NCBI GenBank assembly: GCA_037447605.1
Contig: CM074808.1
Coordinates: forward strand, 3,163,963-3,227,962
Direction of reading: 5' to 3'
Length of the DNA stretch: 64,000 nucleotides
From: Zygnema circumcarinatum
Taxonomy: Eukaryota; Streptophyta; Zygnematophyceae; Zygnematales; Zygnemataceae
Shown here: piece by piece, positions 37,119-49,335 of the stretch
How positions within the stretch are numbered: the first letter of the stretch is position 1
How the letters are laid out: each line of letters opens with the position of its first letter
Made by a program: the position numbers and the translations under genes
The notes under the pieces: model-generated
Database searches by the model: none
Seen by the model: only the letters and a program-made list of their open reading frames with translations
Told to the model about the DNA's origin: nothing

Positions 37119-38063
37119 GTGTTAGGTCTTCTGCAAATGAATCAAATGTAAAGTGTAATTAGAGGAAAAGTAACAGACTACGATGCTTTGCTCACACTCG
37201 GTTGTCCTAGACACTATCCTGCTAGCAAGCACGATCTGCAAATAGAAGTACTGGGCATGCGCATGCGGCATCAGTATGCTGCTGTTGGCTTTCAAAAATA
37301 AGTGGGCTTATCCATAATGTAACATGTGAATGCGAATGGCAGGAAGGTGCTCTGCTGTGCTGAGCAACACAATTTTGCAGTATATTATCTTTCGCAGACT
37401 AGGGAAATTGGGGCCATGATGTCGCATGATGTTCCACATGGAAGATGTTCGAATGCAGTTGATTTTATCTCTATCGAGAATCAATAAACGGGACTTTAGA
37501 AGTGGGCAGAGAGTGAACAAAAGAAATTCGGTTCACTTGTGATAAGTGCAATGGATCCAATCAAGAGGTTGGTTTTACTTAAACAAGCGAAGGATATGGT
37601 ATTTCTGGGCTCTTTAGGATTGCTAGCAGACGAGGCAGAAAAAGGTGCTCAGCTTGGAACCGTTAAGCTTCTGGAACACTCATTCAACTGAATGTCGTCA
37701 CATAGAAAATGCCCATCTGAAAAAACAATTGATTTCAATTATGTCTGAAAAGATTAAGAATAGGGTTCCAATGAAATAATAACAGTGATCAGAAAATTCA
37801 GGACACTGTATCCGTCTATTAAAGCTACTCAACATAAGCAAATAAAATATAAATTTGAACACTTCTCAACAAAATCTACCTAACGCGAACCTCTCCAATA
37901 TTGGCGTTTCCACCATGCTATGTGCACAAGCCTATGCTTTCTGAACTTTCTTTGCACAAATTAAGAAACAAATTAATCGGAATTCTGCAGATGGAACAGC
38001 AAGGGGAGTTATACGCTACCAAGGGTTCAATAGATTTCAACATCCCACAAGATTGGCCTCCCT
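37119..38063. other. convergent intergenic region
   Basis: 3' flanks of the FAD oxidoreductase and carboxypeptidase D genes. There are no open reading frames with protein-like features and no clear repeats. Confidence 0.55.
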
Positions 38064-41000
38064 TCACGCATCTCTTCGAGAGCCCCTCCGTTTCCTCCTC
38101 TTCAAGACCGCCCACAGTCCCACGATCACAAGAAGAAGCACCGGAAGGGTACTTAGTCTCCACCCGGAGGACATCACAGGACTGGCCTCCGTACTCTCAC
38201 GCTCAACCACTTCATTCGCCTTCATTTTCGTGCCAAGGGCATCCCCATCAATACCTTCACCCCCAGCCTCTCCCATAATAGCTTCAAGCTTTGGGTTTCT
38301 TCCTTCAGAAGGAGCAGGCTCTCCATGCCCGTCCTCCGTCATATTCGGAACCCCATTTTCTATGTACACAGTCCTTGTTCTGTCACCTTCGTTTCCTTTC
38401 ATCTCTGCTCCATCCTTTTTGCCATCTGTCTCCGAGCCCCCAGTGGCTACAGTTCCGTTGTTACTGACAGAAATTTTGACTGGGGAATTTCCGTCATGGA
38501 TGGAAGTGGGCCCTCCGCCCCGGAGATGTGCCCCCCTTACTGCGGAATCTGAAAGAAGCCCCAACGGCTCAAGCAAGAAATCGAGTCCTGTTGGGATCGA
38601 GGGCAGCACCATAGCCTCTGTGGTGCTGGGCTTGTGGCCGTCATGGCTCACGGTAACTGCAGACATAGGCAACGCAAAAACAAAACAGGCGACGGCTTAA
38701 CAATGGTGTACTATACGAAAAGGTATATTTCTTTCTTTACTTTACTTTATAGGCAGAAAGGCAGGTTTAGATTATCTACCGTCCTCTCCATTCTGAAGCT
38801 TCCTATCACTTTCTCTTTCAACTCTCGCTGCCTATTCCCTCTCCGCCCTTCTCGCCCCTCACCTATCCAAAGCCCTCTTTTCTCCAACTCTTTCCCTTTG
38901 CGTTTCTTCCTCTTCCTCCCTCACTCGTACTCTTACTCTATCCCCCCTCCGCTCCTCTTCCATGATTATCCATTTCTCCCCTTTCGGCTAAATTTCGAGC
39001 CGCGACCCCTCTCTCTCTCTCGCTCTCTCCCCCTCTCCCCCCAACTATACATCCAGCCACTGCGGAGACATGCACCTTGGTAAGCTCCAGGCCGCAGCAG
39101 CCTGTAGAAATCCCCTAGCTCCGCCCGTGCTTTTGTCTGCAGCCCATCTCAGTAGCAAACTCAGAAAGAGAGAGAGAGTGAGCGGGAGGGAGGGAGGGAG
39201 AGGGAGAGGGAGAGGGAGAGGGAGAGGAGAGGGAGAGGAGAGGAGAGGGAGAGGAGGGAGAGGGAGGGAGAGGGAGGGAGGGAGGGAGAGGGAGAGAGGG
39301 AGAGGGAGAGGGAGGGAGAGGGAGAAGGAGAGGGAGAGGGAGAGAGAGAGAGAGGGAAAGAGGGAGAGGGAGAATTGAGAGAGAGATAAGAAGAGAGAGA
39401 TTGAGAGAGAAAACAATCCCCCCCTGCTTGCCTAACTACTGTTCGGACTCAACAACCTAAAGCTTCCTCTCCTAGTATTCAGGAACTAGGGCTTCGTAAC
39501 AGTACCTGATGCTGAATGCCACGAATAGAGACAGTCGCTGCAAGCGGTTTTCCATCTGATGCAGAAATGACCTTTCCATGGATACCCGACTGCGGAGAAA
39601 AGAAAACAAAGAAAGAGTCAACTTTTTAAATCGAGATGAGAGTATGAATATCAGAGAAAGATGAAACATTGAATCTGTTAAAATGCAGGTTTACCATCCT
39701 TAGGGGTTTGTGAGGGTATAGTGGTTCTAGTGGTCACCTTCACAACAAGTGAGAGTAAGGCAAGCATGGCCGGCCGGTTCTGCTCCCATAAGAAGGGCAG
39801 CTGCACAGCAACGACACAATAAAAATGAAATAACACAAATACAAAAAAAAAGTCTATTCCTTTGCACTAGGTGGGTGCACCCTGGAAATTAGCTATTCTC
39901 AAATTCTATCGTCACCAGGTTTGAAGATTCTTGACTACTTTTCGGATATTTAGAGTTGGGGGAAGAGGCTTTTCTTTGTACCTTGCTAAAAGGAGGCCAT
40001 TTATCATCACTTAGTTCTAAAGTGAGCTCCATACATCCTGTGGCCAAATAATTCCAATCCTGCATACCTCCGTACAGGGGATACCTGCCAACATCACGCA
40101 ATTACAAAACTGAATTTTCAGGTTTGCGGAAATGACACAGCTATTCAATCTCCAGAAAGGAGAAGTTAGGGAGGGGGCTTCAAGGTTGTCAGAATTTCAA
40201 ATCTCTTGAAGTCGTCGGGGATTTAAGGTCTTATGATTTCAATGTCCAACGGAACTTTAAGGTTTTGAGGCGTTGGAGCTACTTGGGACTTAACGTGCAT
40301 GGAAATGGAATTGTTTGGATAAGTGATGAAATGGTAATCTAATCTTATCTAACCAAACCTTCACGGCATTGGGTTTTTTCCTAAAATCCGTGATAAAAAG
40401 AGGCTCACGAGGCTCAAGTTACTAAGTGTTAGATAGTGCTGGATACATTCACAATCGGATTACTTCAATTCACTGCAATGCAAGAAGGCCAACCCAAATC
40501 CCACCCTCATTTAAAATTAGTGGACCCACCACAACGCCCCATTTGTTATGCCACGCCGGAATTCGGAACTATTCCACATGGATAGATGTGCTCCGGCGTA
40601 AGTTTCCGCCAAATATTGAAAAGTTTGATCGTCCGGGCAGGCTGCATATTCTGTTCTGTCGAAAACAAAAAGTGCAGCGTCCTCCACGACGGAAAGATTT
40701 CCATCAGGAAATGTGAGGTGCAAAACCGCATCAACTTTCACCTTCAACTTTCTGTGCAGATCTGATTTGAGAGAACGGAAAAAGACAGATAGTTCAATTT
40801 AGATTGAAAAATTCTTTAGTCGTATCGTTCGAATGAAATTCCCTTACTGTCGGGTTCAACTGTGAACATAGAAATGGGTGCACGCGGGGGCAAGCAGAGT
40901 GTACTTAGAAGTGGTCGCCCTATTAGGTCATTGAGTCCAAAAGTCAGTCCTACCTATTGTTAGCCGAGCCATCCCATGGGTAGTTCGCAACAAGGGCTCC

Positions 41001-41639
41001 CTGCAATGCAAAAATGCGAATGAGAAAACGAAAGAAGATCTGCTCTTATTCTCCCCCTCCTTCCTCCTATCTTCCTCTCCTCGCCAAGGCCCGAATCCTG
41101 TTTCTTCAGGATTATCCCTCTACTTCCCTCAAATAGGCCATACTTCTCACTCTCTCTTCTCCCGTTCTCATTCCTCCCTCCTTTCCCCCCTCTATTCCTC
41201 TCCTCCACCCCTTCACTCCCATCTCTATGCCCCCCTCCCCCTTCCCTTCTCGCCCCTCCATTTGCACCTCCGCCACTCTTCCCCACCCTCACACCCCACG
41301 CTTCCTTTCCGTCTCCCACTCTCCCTTCCCCACAATACCATCTGCCTCCTTGATTCCATGCCTTTGAAGGAGGACGAACCAAACACCACTCATGTTCGAC
41401 ACTTGTGCGCCCAACGGGCAGCCGCACCTCATGGAGACTTGCCGCCGCCGCGAAGTTGTGAGAGCGCGACCACTCCATCACTGCGCGCACCTCCGGCTGC
41501 CGCTCACTCTCGTTGTTCAGCGATTGCCGCCACTGCATGCACACATCTCTCCGAGGAGGGTGGGAGGGAGGGAGGGAGGGACGAGAGGGTTGGGGAGAGA
41601 GAGAGAGAGAGAGAGAGGGGAGAGAGAGANNNNNNNNNN

Positions 41640-41671
<32 letters not shown>

Positions 41672-43525
41672 GAGAGAGAGAGCGAGGAGGGGGGGCGGGG
41701 TGAAGGGGTGAGGAAGAAAGTAAAGGGAAAGGGCGCACCTCATGGTGCTTGGTGCGTGACTAACCCTAAAAGTAAAACCAACGACAGGTGCTTGATCCAA
41801 AAATGTTCCAAAATTCAAAAACCAAAGGGAAGTGCTCATCAACAGCATACAAACGCTGGAATTCAATTGCGGAATAAGGCAGGACACCTGAGGGCGTGCA
41901 AACAGCAATGCTCAAGGGAAACAATGGTTCCAAAGAAGTCTCTAACTTTAACTTTGATCTTTTAATGGGAAAATCGACAGCATTTTGCGAAGAACTCCTC
42001 AACTTCACATTACAGACGAACTGAACCTCTGGGGAAGGCTGAACCTGGTCAGGAAAATCGCGGTTGAGGTCAACATTATTTCGGTTATTCCTTCTCCTCC
42101 GAGAAAACCCGTCAGGATTCATCGATGGCAGGAGATGCAAATGCATATTATTCACAATCATGGTGGCCTGCCCAATCACAACAAAACAATCCCACATGAA
42201 CAAAGTGCCATTCTCCGTAGTCCGAACATTGCTATGTTATATAAGACATGTTGGATGTTAGGATTCTGCGGCTGAGTTTGATGAGGTATTTGAGAGGTGA
42301 GGCCAACTCTTGCTTGCACCTCTGCAATGTGGCCGTAGTTTTCGCAGAGCCAGTCGGCGAGATATAGGAGCAAATGGCGGCCCGAGGGCTCGTCTCCATG
42401 CATGTTTGCAACAAACTGCATCATAGCAATACAACACAGAAACCTGAGGAAAAAAAGTAGCTTTTTACAAACTGCTGACAAGTAAACACAAAACCGACAC
42501 ACCCTTTAACTGAGGGTTCGTTTTTGGACCCCAAATTGCAGAAACACTACCATTTGTTGACGCATAGCCATTTAAGGCTTTTTAAAGAACAGGTGATAAG
42601 GAAAGACCTATAAAGGCTCCAGAATCTATAACTGTAGAAGCAGTGGAGGCCTCAAAACAAACCGTATTCAACCCTGAAAAAGAATCAAAAGCGTTCGGTG
42701 AGCCCACCTTGAACGCCGGTTCCTCCTCTACTGTGTTCGGGTTATCAGAAATCTCCAACGCCCACTGCGCCATGTTCAGAATCCAGTTGCTTCATTTAGG
42801 ATTTCCGGAGCACGGAAGGAAAAAATTCCTTGTACTCATCAATAGAGTTCGGAGATTATTAAGCTTCTGAGAAAAGCTGGGCTAAGAAATCACCTATTCT
42901 GTTTGAGTTCCTTTTAGTGCGGCACTTTCAGGTTAGGCCACACACTGGGCAGAATTTTCTGCGAGCTTGAAGATATAAGTAACTATTTGATTGATCAGCA
43001 TAGGGCATAACAATTTGTTTCGTGTTATGCGTTCTGCATTATACTGCTTTTTCTCGTGACTCTCTTTAGGTTACGAGTGCATGCTAAAATGCGAAGGCCC
43101 TGGAATAAAAGGTCAATCAAAGACTCACCAAAGGAATTCCCTCGACGCTTGCTCCAATGCTGCATGATAATCACTCATCGTTGAGTCAAACGACTTCAAG
43201 ATTTCTTGGGCGTTAAGAAACTCTAGTTCTTTGTCACTTTTACTTGTGCATGGCGAACCGCTAAGCATAAACGACTGCATTGAACAACAGATAGTCTTCA
43301 AATACTCTGGGAAGAAAAATGACGTTGAAGAAAGATGGCGTTCAAGAGTCTACATACCCCCAAGGACATAAAACAGCAGTGGAAGCAATGGGGGAAGGTG
43401 CGGTTTGAAGGGTTCTTCTACAGGTCTCCCTTGTGGCTCACCTATACAAATACGAAATGTGAGAGCAGCGTTTCGCATATTCCTTGAGGTAATCTTCGAG
43501 TTCTTTGTTCGAAAAATAATGAGGG
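38064..43525 (-). CDS. SOL1: carboxypeptidase D-like zinc carboxypeptidase (SOL1 type), 5' end unresolved
   Basis: M14B metallocarboxypeptidase that removes C-terminal Arg/Lys from secreted peptides. Exons: 43525-43442, 43159-43129, 42764-42708, 42415-42320, 42167-42045, about 41508-41428, 41000-40954, 40655-40530, 40084-39982, 39800-39738, 39589-39506, 39136-39076, 38656-38064. The mature start reads [20 protein letters not shown], then [20 protein letters not shown]. The zinc ligands HGDE (exon at 42415) and the His of [15 protein letters not shown], substrate-binding [12 protein letters not shown] and the catalytic Glu of [13 protein letters not shown] are all present, so it should be active. 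A transthyretin-like domain follows ([20 protein letters not shown]). The last exon has a long Ser/Gly/Glu-rich stalk, one transmembrane helix ([15 protein letters not shown]) and a basic [10 protein letters not shown] tail. The exon encoding the signal peptide, upstream of 43525, was not identified. Confidence 0.88.
39175..39385. repeat. GGGA/GA microsatellite in carboxypeptidase D intron
   Basis: About 200 bp of GAGAGGGAG-type repeats between exons 39589-39506 and 39136-39076. Confidence 0.9.
41560..41700. repeat. GA microsatellite with a 10-N assembly gap
   Basis: A GA tract interrupted by Ns at 41630-41639, in the carboxypeptidase D intron upstream of the exon ending 41428. The gap length is probably a placeholder. 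Confidence 0.95.
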
Positions 43526-45206
43526 CTGATCAAGGAGAGTCAAAGAATTTGCATTTTCAAATAGAATAGCGGAGGATTTAGATTGTCCTACGTTAACTAA
43601 GGCAGCTTGACCATATACCTCCTCAATGTACATCACCAAGATTGAGTTAGGAAAGCAAATCGTACGAAAAAAGGGCTTGAATTGTAAAATTTGAGTCGTG
43701 TGTTGAAATCCAAGACTTGACAACGTATTGAACTAAAGATTCAACTGAAGCCGAAAATGAGCGCGAATGTACATGATCTGGATACACTTGTGGATTTAGA
43801 AGTTCCAGGCTTGACAAATGTCGGCTTAGGAAACTAACGCCTTCGTTTCCAACACTTCCATTTCGAGCTAATTGCAGGAAGCCTGCATACACGAAAATGC
43901 AGCATGAAAGGGAGAAAGATAATATTGCTTCGTCACAGACACACAGTGAACATGCCAGCTTGCAATTTTGCCAGCAGGAACATTTCAAAATCCGCAAGCG
44001 TTCTGCACTACTTCCCCGACTCCAACGCAATATCCTCTTCTGCTTGCTGCCCAAGTTCCTTCCGAATGGGCTGAAAGTATCAGAAACGCTTCACATTTAA
44101 GCTCTCAAATACACCTCAAAGGTGATGTACGCATTGTTGATGACACGTCCGCTTGCTTTACGCAGTCAATAATTGTGCATCTGCTATATCTGATCCTTGT
44201 GTCTCAAATGCCTCATACGTTTCTTGGCAATAAGGTGCAATCCTTCCAAGCAATCCACAACTTTCACTGACACCAATTCCCTCTCAAAGGAGAATCCCAC
44301 CTTCTGCAGTCTTCACTTCCTGACTTCCCCCTTCTCCTGAAAAGCCCTCTAAAATCATCTCCGAAGAAGTCGCTTGGTGCATTTGCAGGAGGAGAAGCTG
44401 TATGGCCATAGAGAGCCATGCTAAGTGGGAACTCATTGTGCTCATCCAAAAGGCCCAAAGAATCCTAAAAGACTAAGGAACTTTCAGAACGCTAAGCAAC
44501 CTGCAATAGCCTTATAGGACGCTTGTACAATCGAAAGCCCTTCAGCACGACTTTTCGAACGAAGTCGATGAGGAGCATCTACTTCCTTCTAAGCTGCAAA
44601 AAGCGCTTGCTACTTTTGAGTGCTCCATTCTCCAACCCCACTGCAAAATGTTGCCTATGCTGAGCTCTACAAGAGAACAGGATTCTGTTTTTCCTCCAAG
44701 CTTGCTTAAAAAAGTGCTCCCGACATTCCCTCTCACTACTTGGACCGAAACCTGTGACCTTTGAATCATGACAAGTACCATGTCCTCATCGTTACGTGCA
44801 GCCTCTCCTCACCATAAAATTAGAAAGGCAGCTGTCAGGGAACTATCTACCTACACAACTTCACAAGTCCAGAGTCTGTCCTGTCCTTGTCCTTACTGTA
44901 GCCCTAACTCCCTGCAGGGCGCTCCTTCAGAAAACCACGGGTCTTCTCTTCTGAAACCCCCTCAGGCCCTTAGCCCTAAACTGAAACCCCGAGCGGAGAT
45001 GTTATGCGGTTAGCTGTTTCTTTTTCCTCTGACGCTGCTTTGCTTTGCTACTGGAGATGTTTAGCAGCATTTGGAATCAACCCTGCTTCTTTTAGCCTGC
45101 GTTTGCTATGGCTCAAATGGCACATCCTCTCATCCTGCACGCTGAGAGCAAACAATGAACGCCCTATTGACACGTAATCTGGAAGATTTTCGGTTGGGGC
45201 TTTAGG
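43526..45206. other. upstream of carboxypeptidase D and DUF155 gene; unresolved exons possible
   Basis: The 5' exon or exons of the minus-strand carboxypeptidase must lie here. A hydrophobic stretch on the minus strand at about 43930-43870 (AILSFSLSCCIFVYAGFLQL) is a candidate signal peptide, but no clean ATG and splice chain links it to the exon at 43525. Other minus-strand open stretches (43.6-43.8 kb, 44.2-44.8 kb) look protein-like but match nothing I recognise. Confidence 0.4.
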
Positions 45207-48200
45207 ATGCGTCTTCCGCTTTATTTCCTCCGGGCCTTTTTAAGCAATTCTTGCAAAAAGGTTGAAAGTGGAATCCAAGCATTGCGTCAAGAAGGAGGAA
45301 CAGCTATATCTCCATTTGTTCCTTCCAAACGCTCCGCAAAAACTCTTTCTTGGAACCCTTCCTCTGTTCCTGAATGCACCAAAAGCTTTGCATTTTCTGG
45401 TCAACTCAGCAGCGAAAGCAGTGGCCATACTCTGAACTTCTTTCTGGGAGAGGAGTTCACCGGCAGTTGCGGAGTCAGAAACCCTAGAATCGCACATGTT
45501 CGGTCTTGGCATGACCAAAGATACTTGAGCAGTTCTAGAACTGTTCCTGAAAGGGAAGCACTACCTGGAAACACAAATCTTGGAACGGAAAGCTCCCAAA
45601 ACTCTTCTGCAAGTTCTGGATTCTGGCAGCATAAGCATAAATTATGGGGGGAAGAAGATGGAGGAGAAGCTGGTCTAGTGACACCGGCCGCATCCTCATC
45701 TCAGCCGTCATACTTTCATGCTACTCCCACTCCTCCGAAGGAAAGGGCTCTCGCTGCTTCTGAATTGTCTACTATCAGACAGAGACCTCGCGGAGACGAT
45801 ACCTTGCTACGACACATTAACAATGGCGTTGTAGCAGCAGCGGCAGCAGCTTCCGAAGCTCAAAGAGAATATTACATTCCTGTAAAGGCTTTTTACATAG
45901 CAAGAAGGTAAATTGTCAGACCTTTTACGTATTAAGGCTGAAGTTGAGGAAAAATGCAGGGGCGGCTAGGAGCTAAAGTCTGGGTTTCCAGCAGTAAGAT
46001 ATGTTTGTAATCGTGCGTTTATGTTAAAGGAGTGGAGGTGGACTGCGTTTTATGATTAGAACATTAACTGCGTGAACAGTACTTGAGCTGATTTTTTAAG
46101 CCCTAGAATAAAAACTAATCATAAGGAGAAGCTAGCTGAAATCTGGTCCATTTGCATTATGTTTAGTTAGCTAGTTGGTAAAGTAATTTGTGCTTATCCT
46201 TCGAGAATAGCCAGGTACTAAAAGATTGTCTTGACGTTGTCGTCCTGACTCGTTTTCAGATGATAGTCTCGCATTTCCTTAACAGCAAGTCATGCGCAAT
46301 TGCAGTATGGGTTCGCAGTAGGCCTCCATCCATAAAACGCACCATCTTGTTGGAGTGCAGATCACGCAATCATGCAGGAACGAAGTCAGTTATAGGATGA
46401 ACTTTAGTGGTTCTGCTTCTGCTGCTTCTACTTGTTTTGCTTTACCTCAACATGCCTGTGTGCTGTTCATGTGTAGTTTGGATTTCAAGGGGCTGCTTGA
46501 AGGCCCATTCAAGAACTATCCAAGCCATCTTGTGCGTAATAATGTCGTTGTTCGCTTCCCTGATCGTACAAATGGCCCAGCATCAAACAGTGCAGGAGCA
46601 TCGGTTCGTCTTCCACCTTTGCCATTGGATACATTGTTGTAAGCCTATGCTCTCAAGGACATCTTTTGTGTTTGAATAGTATATATTTCTTAGGAGTTTC
46701 TTGGTTTTTTAATAAGGCCAACGTGCGCCAATTGAAGGCAACAAAGGAATTTTGAAGCTTTAACTTGAAGGTTTTGGGATCGTTCATTTTGTCTTATGCA
46801 ATAATATCAATTCTCCTTCAGGTGTATAATGTACGTGCAGTAGTAGTCAATCAATTTTCTATGATTGAAGTAGAGGCAGCAATATCACGATCATTGCAAT
46901 GGAACTAGCAATGTTCCGCTCATAATTGACCAGTGTAGCTATACGTGAATGTTCGAATAATCTTTCTGTTCAAACAGGCTACCATAAAAATTTATTTGGG
47001 CCATTGAACGTCCTGTAACTTCAGTGAGGTAATTTGCATAGCTGCATATTTACCGTGAAAGAAATTTTTAAATATTCCATAATCTCCCATATCTACTTCT
47101 CCCCCTTCCCACTTCGTCCCCCCGCGAAAGTCTGTAAAGTCTGTATCCCCTCCAGTCATGATTATCCACCCGTCCCTGCCGACATCAACGTTTGACTTCT
47201 TCTTTGCTTTACTTCCGGACTCCCTCTTCCTCCTCCTGCCTCCCGTCCACATTCTTTTCAACTGCATTTGTGCCTTTTTCTTTTCTACAGGGCATGGCGG
47301 CCGTGCCCTTCCTGAGTGAGCGCTACATGGTGGCCTTTCAGTACGGCTCCGTTGTGTTCCTCAACTTTGGGAGCAGTGAACAAGAGCAGACGCTGGAGGC
47401 CCTTCTTCCCTTCTGTAGTGACCATTTCAGCGAGGCTCGGAAAGATGGTGGGCCCTCAATAAGAAACCCCAAAATGCTGAGGCTCAGAAAAACTCAAACT
47501 AGCTGCAGGGTCCTAGGAGTCGTGAGCCATGGAAAGAATGATATTTATGTGTTTCAGCGCCCGATTGTTTTATCGGAAGTTTGGAATCCATGGAGGCAAT
47601 TAGTACAATACGTTTCTGCTGTGAGGATAATGGTAGGAGATAATGATCAAGAAATGTGAAATAGTTTCAACCACTTACACAACTTCTGAACCGTCGTTGG
47701 TGAATGGTTGGGTTTGTACGCCATCTCATTGTTTACTAGCACAGATTACGGTGTTGTTCTGCGGCCCAGTCTTGCGGGATGGAGTGAAGGTGGTCATGAC
47801 CACATCATGGTGAAACAGCTCGACATCAGCAATATCAGAGTGATAGCCAGTGTGTTGGGGCAGAGTGTGGCGCTCGAATTTTACGCCAAAAAGGTGTGAA
47901 TTGTCTTTGAGGGGCTTATATACATGCATATAGATATATACATGTACATGGATGCTTCTTATTGCGATCATTATGCTGCTTTAGAGCAGCTTGATGTTAA
48001 GACAGAAACGAGATCGTGCTTGAATACTTTCTTAGTGAAGAACTCTAGTGCTCTAGGAATCAAAGATTTTACGGTTGTTGAGTGCTGGCAGGTGGATGAG
48101 ATGGTGACCACTTTCAGTGAACTGAACCGCGGAATGGAGAAAACAGGAACTTTCACCATGAAGCGCAAGAAATTGTTTCAGCTCGTAGCGGCAGCCAATA

Positions 48201-48943
48201 CCACTTTGGCAGATGTGATTTTGCGACTCGGACTGTTGGAAAGGTCAGTGGAGAATTTCAGGGTTTGATATTTTTTAGACACGGCTTTCCTGTACCCATA
48301 CAGTGCAAATGTGTTCTTCCTATTGGTGTCTCTCAGAAGTAGAACTGGGACTTTATTAAGGCATTAGTTTATGACATATAGCCAGCACCTTAACTTTTGC
48401 GAAAGCTTATTTCAGATCTGACACGGCATGGAAACATGCCCGCTATGCCAAGATTTGGGAGTATCTACGTGACGACTTTGAGTTGGACGAGCGCTTTGAG
48501 AACCTCGACTTTAAACTGAACATTATTCAGGTGGCCTTTTCTCCCCTCTGCTTATCACTCGAAAGTTTGAAAATCTTAAAGCCTGTCATGCAAAGCTTAC
48601 ATTTGATATAATCCATCGAAGCTGAACTAACTCGTTCAGTATTATCCTTCCGTGGCAGCTTTGATTGAAAGCATACATGTAACTTGGTGATGTTTGTCTC
48701 TCGCTTTTTCCTCATGTTTTGCAGCACAATGTACGCTTTTTCCTAGACATTTTGCAAAATCGGAAGTCCGATACGTTGGAATGGATCATCATTCTTCTTA
48801 TTGCGGGCGAAATATGTGTCAGTTTATATGAGATCATCAGCACCGCTATGAAGACTTCTCAGGCCCATGCTGCAGTTTCGGTCCCTGTTGCGGGGTCCAT
48901 GATGTCGGTACAAACAGCAACGGAAGGTATAGAGTTGAAGTAA
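45207..48943 (+). CDS. RRG: DUF155 protein of the RMND1 / RETARDED ROOT GROWTH family, 7 exons
   Basis: Mitochondrial inner-membrane-associated family (human RMND1, yeast RMD1, plant RRG) supporting organelle translation. Exons: 45207-45907, 46477-46603, 47291-47447, 47745-47893, 48092-48243, 48416-48530, 48725-48943, totalling 1620 nt (539 aa). The DUF155 domain runs from YYIPVKAFYIARSLDFKGLL through YMVAFQYGSVVFLNFG and IRVIASVLGQSVALEFY. It continues with TFTMKRKKLFQLVAAANTTL, DVILRLGLLERSDTAWKHAR and YAKIWEYLRDDFELDERFEN. Near the end are HNVRFFLDILQNRKSDTLEW and a hydrophobic helix (IIILLIAGEICVSLYEII), the usual C-terminal membrane anchor. The first exon encodes about 220 residues of Ser-rich sequence after an amphipathic basic start (MRLPLYFLRAFLSNSCKKVE), consistent with mitochondrial import. 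Confidence 0.92.
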
Positions 48944-49335
48944 TTGCAATACGGTATGAAAAACATTCTATTGCAGGATAAGTCATTTTGGGATTCCCAT
49001 AGTGATCATTCATTTCATATATGATTGGATGCCCCACGTTGTCTGCGAAGTTATAGATGTTGCTGATCGGTGAAAGAAGAATTTAAAAAAGCTAAGAAAC
49101 AAAGAAATTCCAAATAAAGAAAATAAAAATACAACAAGCTTTGCCGTTCGGCATCTGTAAACTGCGTATTGGGCCTACATGAGTTCACGACCCCAACTCC
49201 AAGCCGTCGAGCAATCCCAAAATATAGACTAAGGGAATTGAACAGAAAAGAAGAATTGTTATACATCGATTCAAAACCACTTCTAATGGGGGAAAAAATA
49301 CTGGATGCATGTACGCACGTATGCATGGATATGGG
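48944..49335. other. convergent intergenic region
   Basis: The 392 bp between the stop codons of the DUF155 and SPP-like genes. Only the two 3' UTRs are expected, and nothing else is seen. Confidence 0.6.

Noticed and set aside
43129-43441. Two apparently phase-matched minus-strand exons (one starting [11 protein letters not shown], one running through [12 protein letters not shown]) as a separate unknown gene
   Set aside because: A better chain uses the donor at 43442 and a 31-nt exon 43159-43129 to give [20 protein letters not shown], which matches carboxypeptidase D. The long frames are intronic coincidence.
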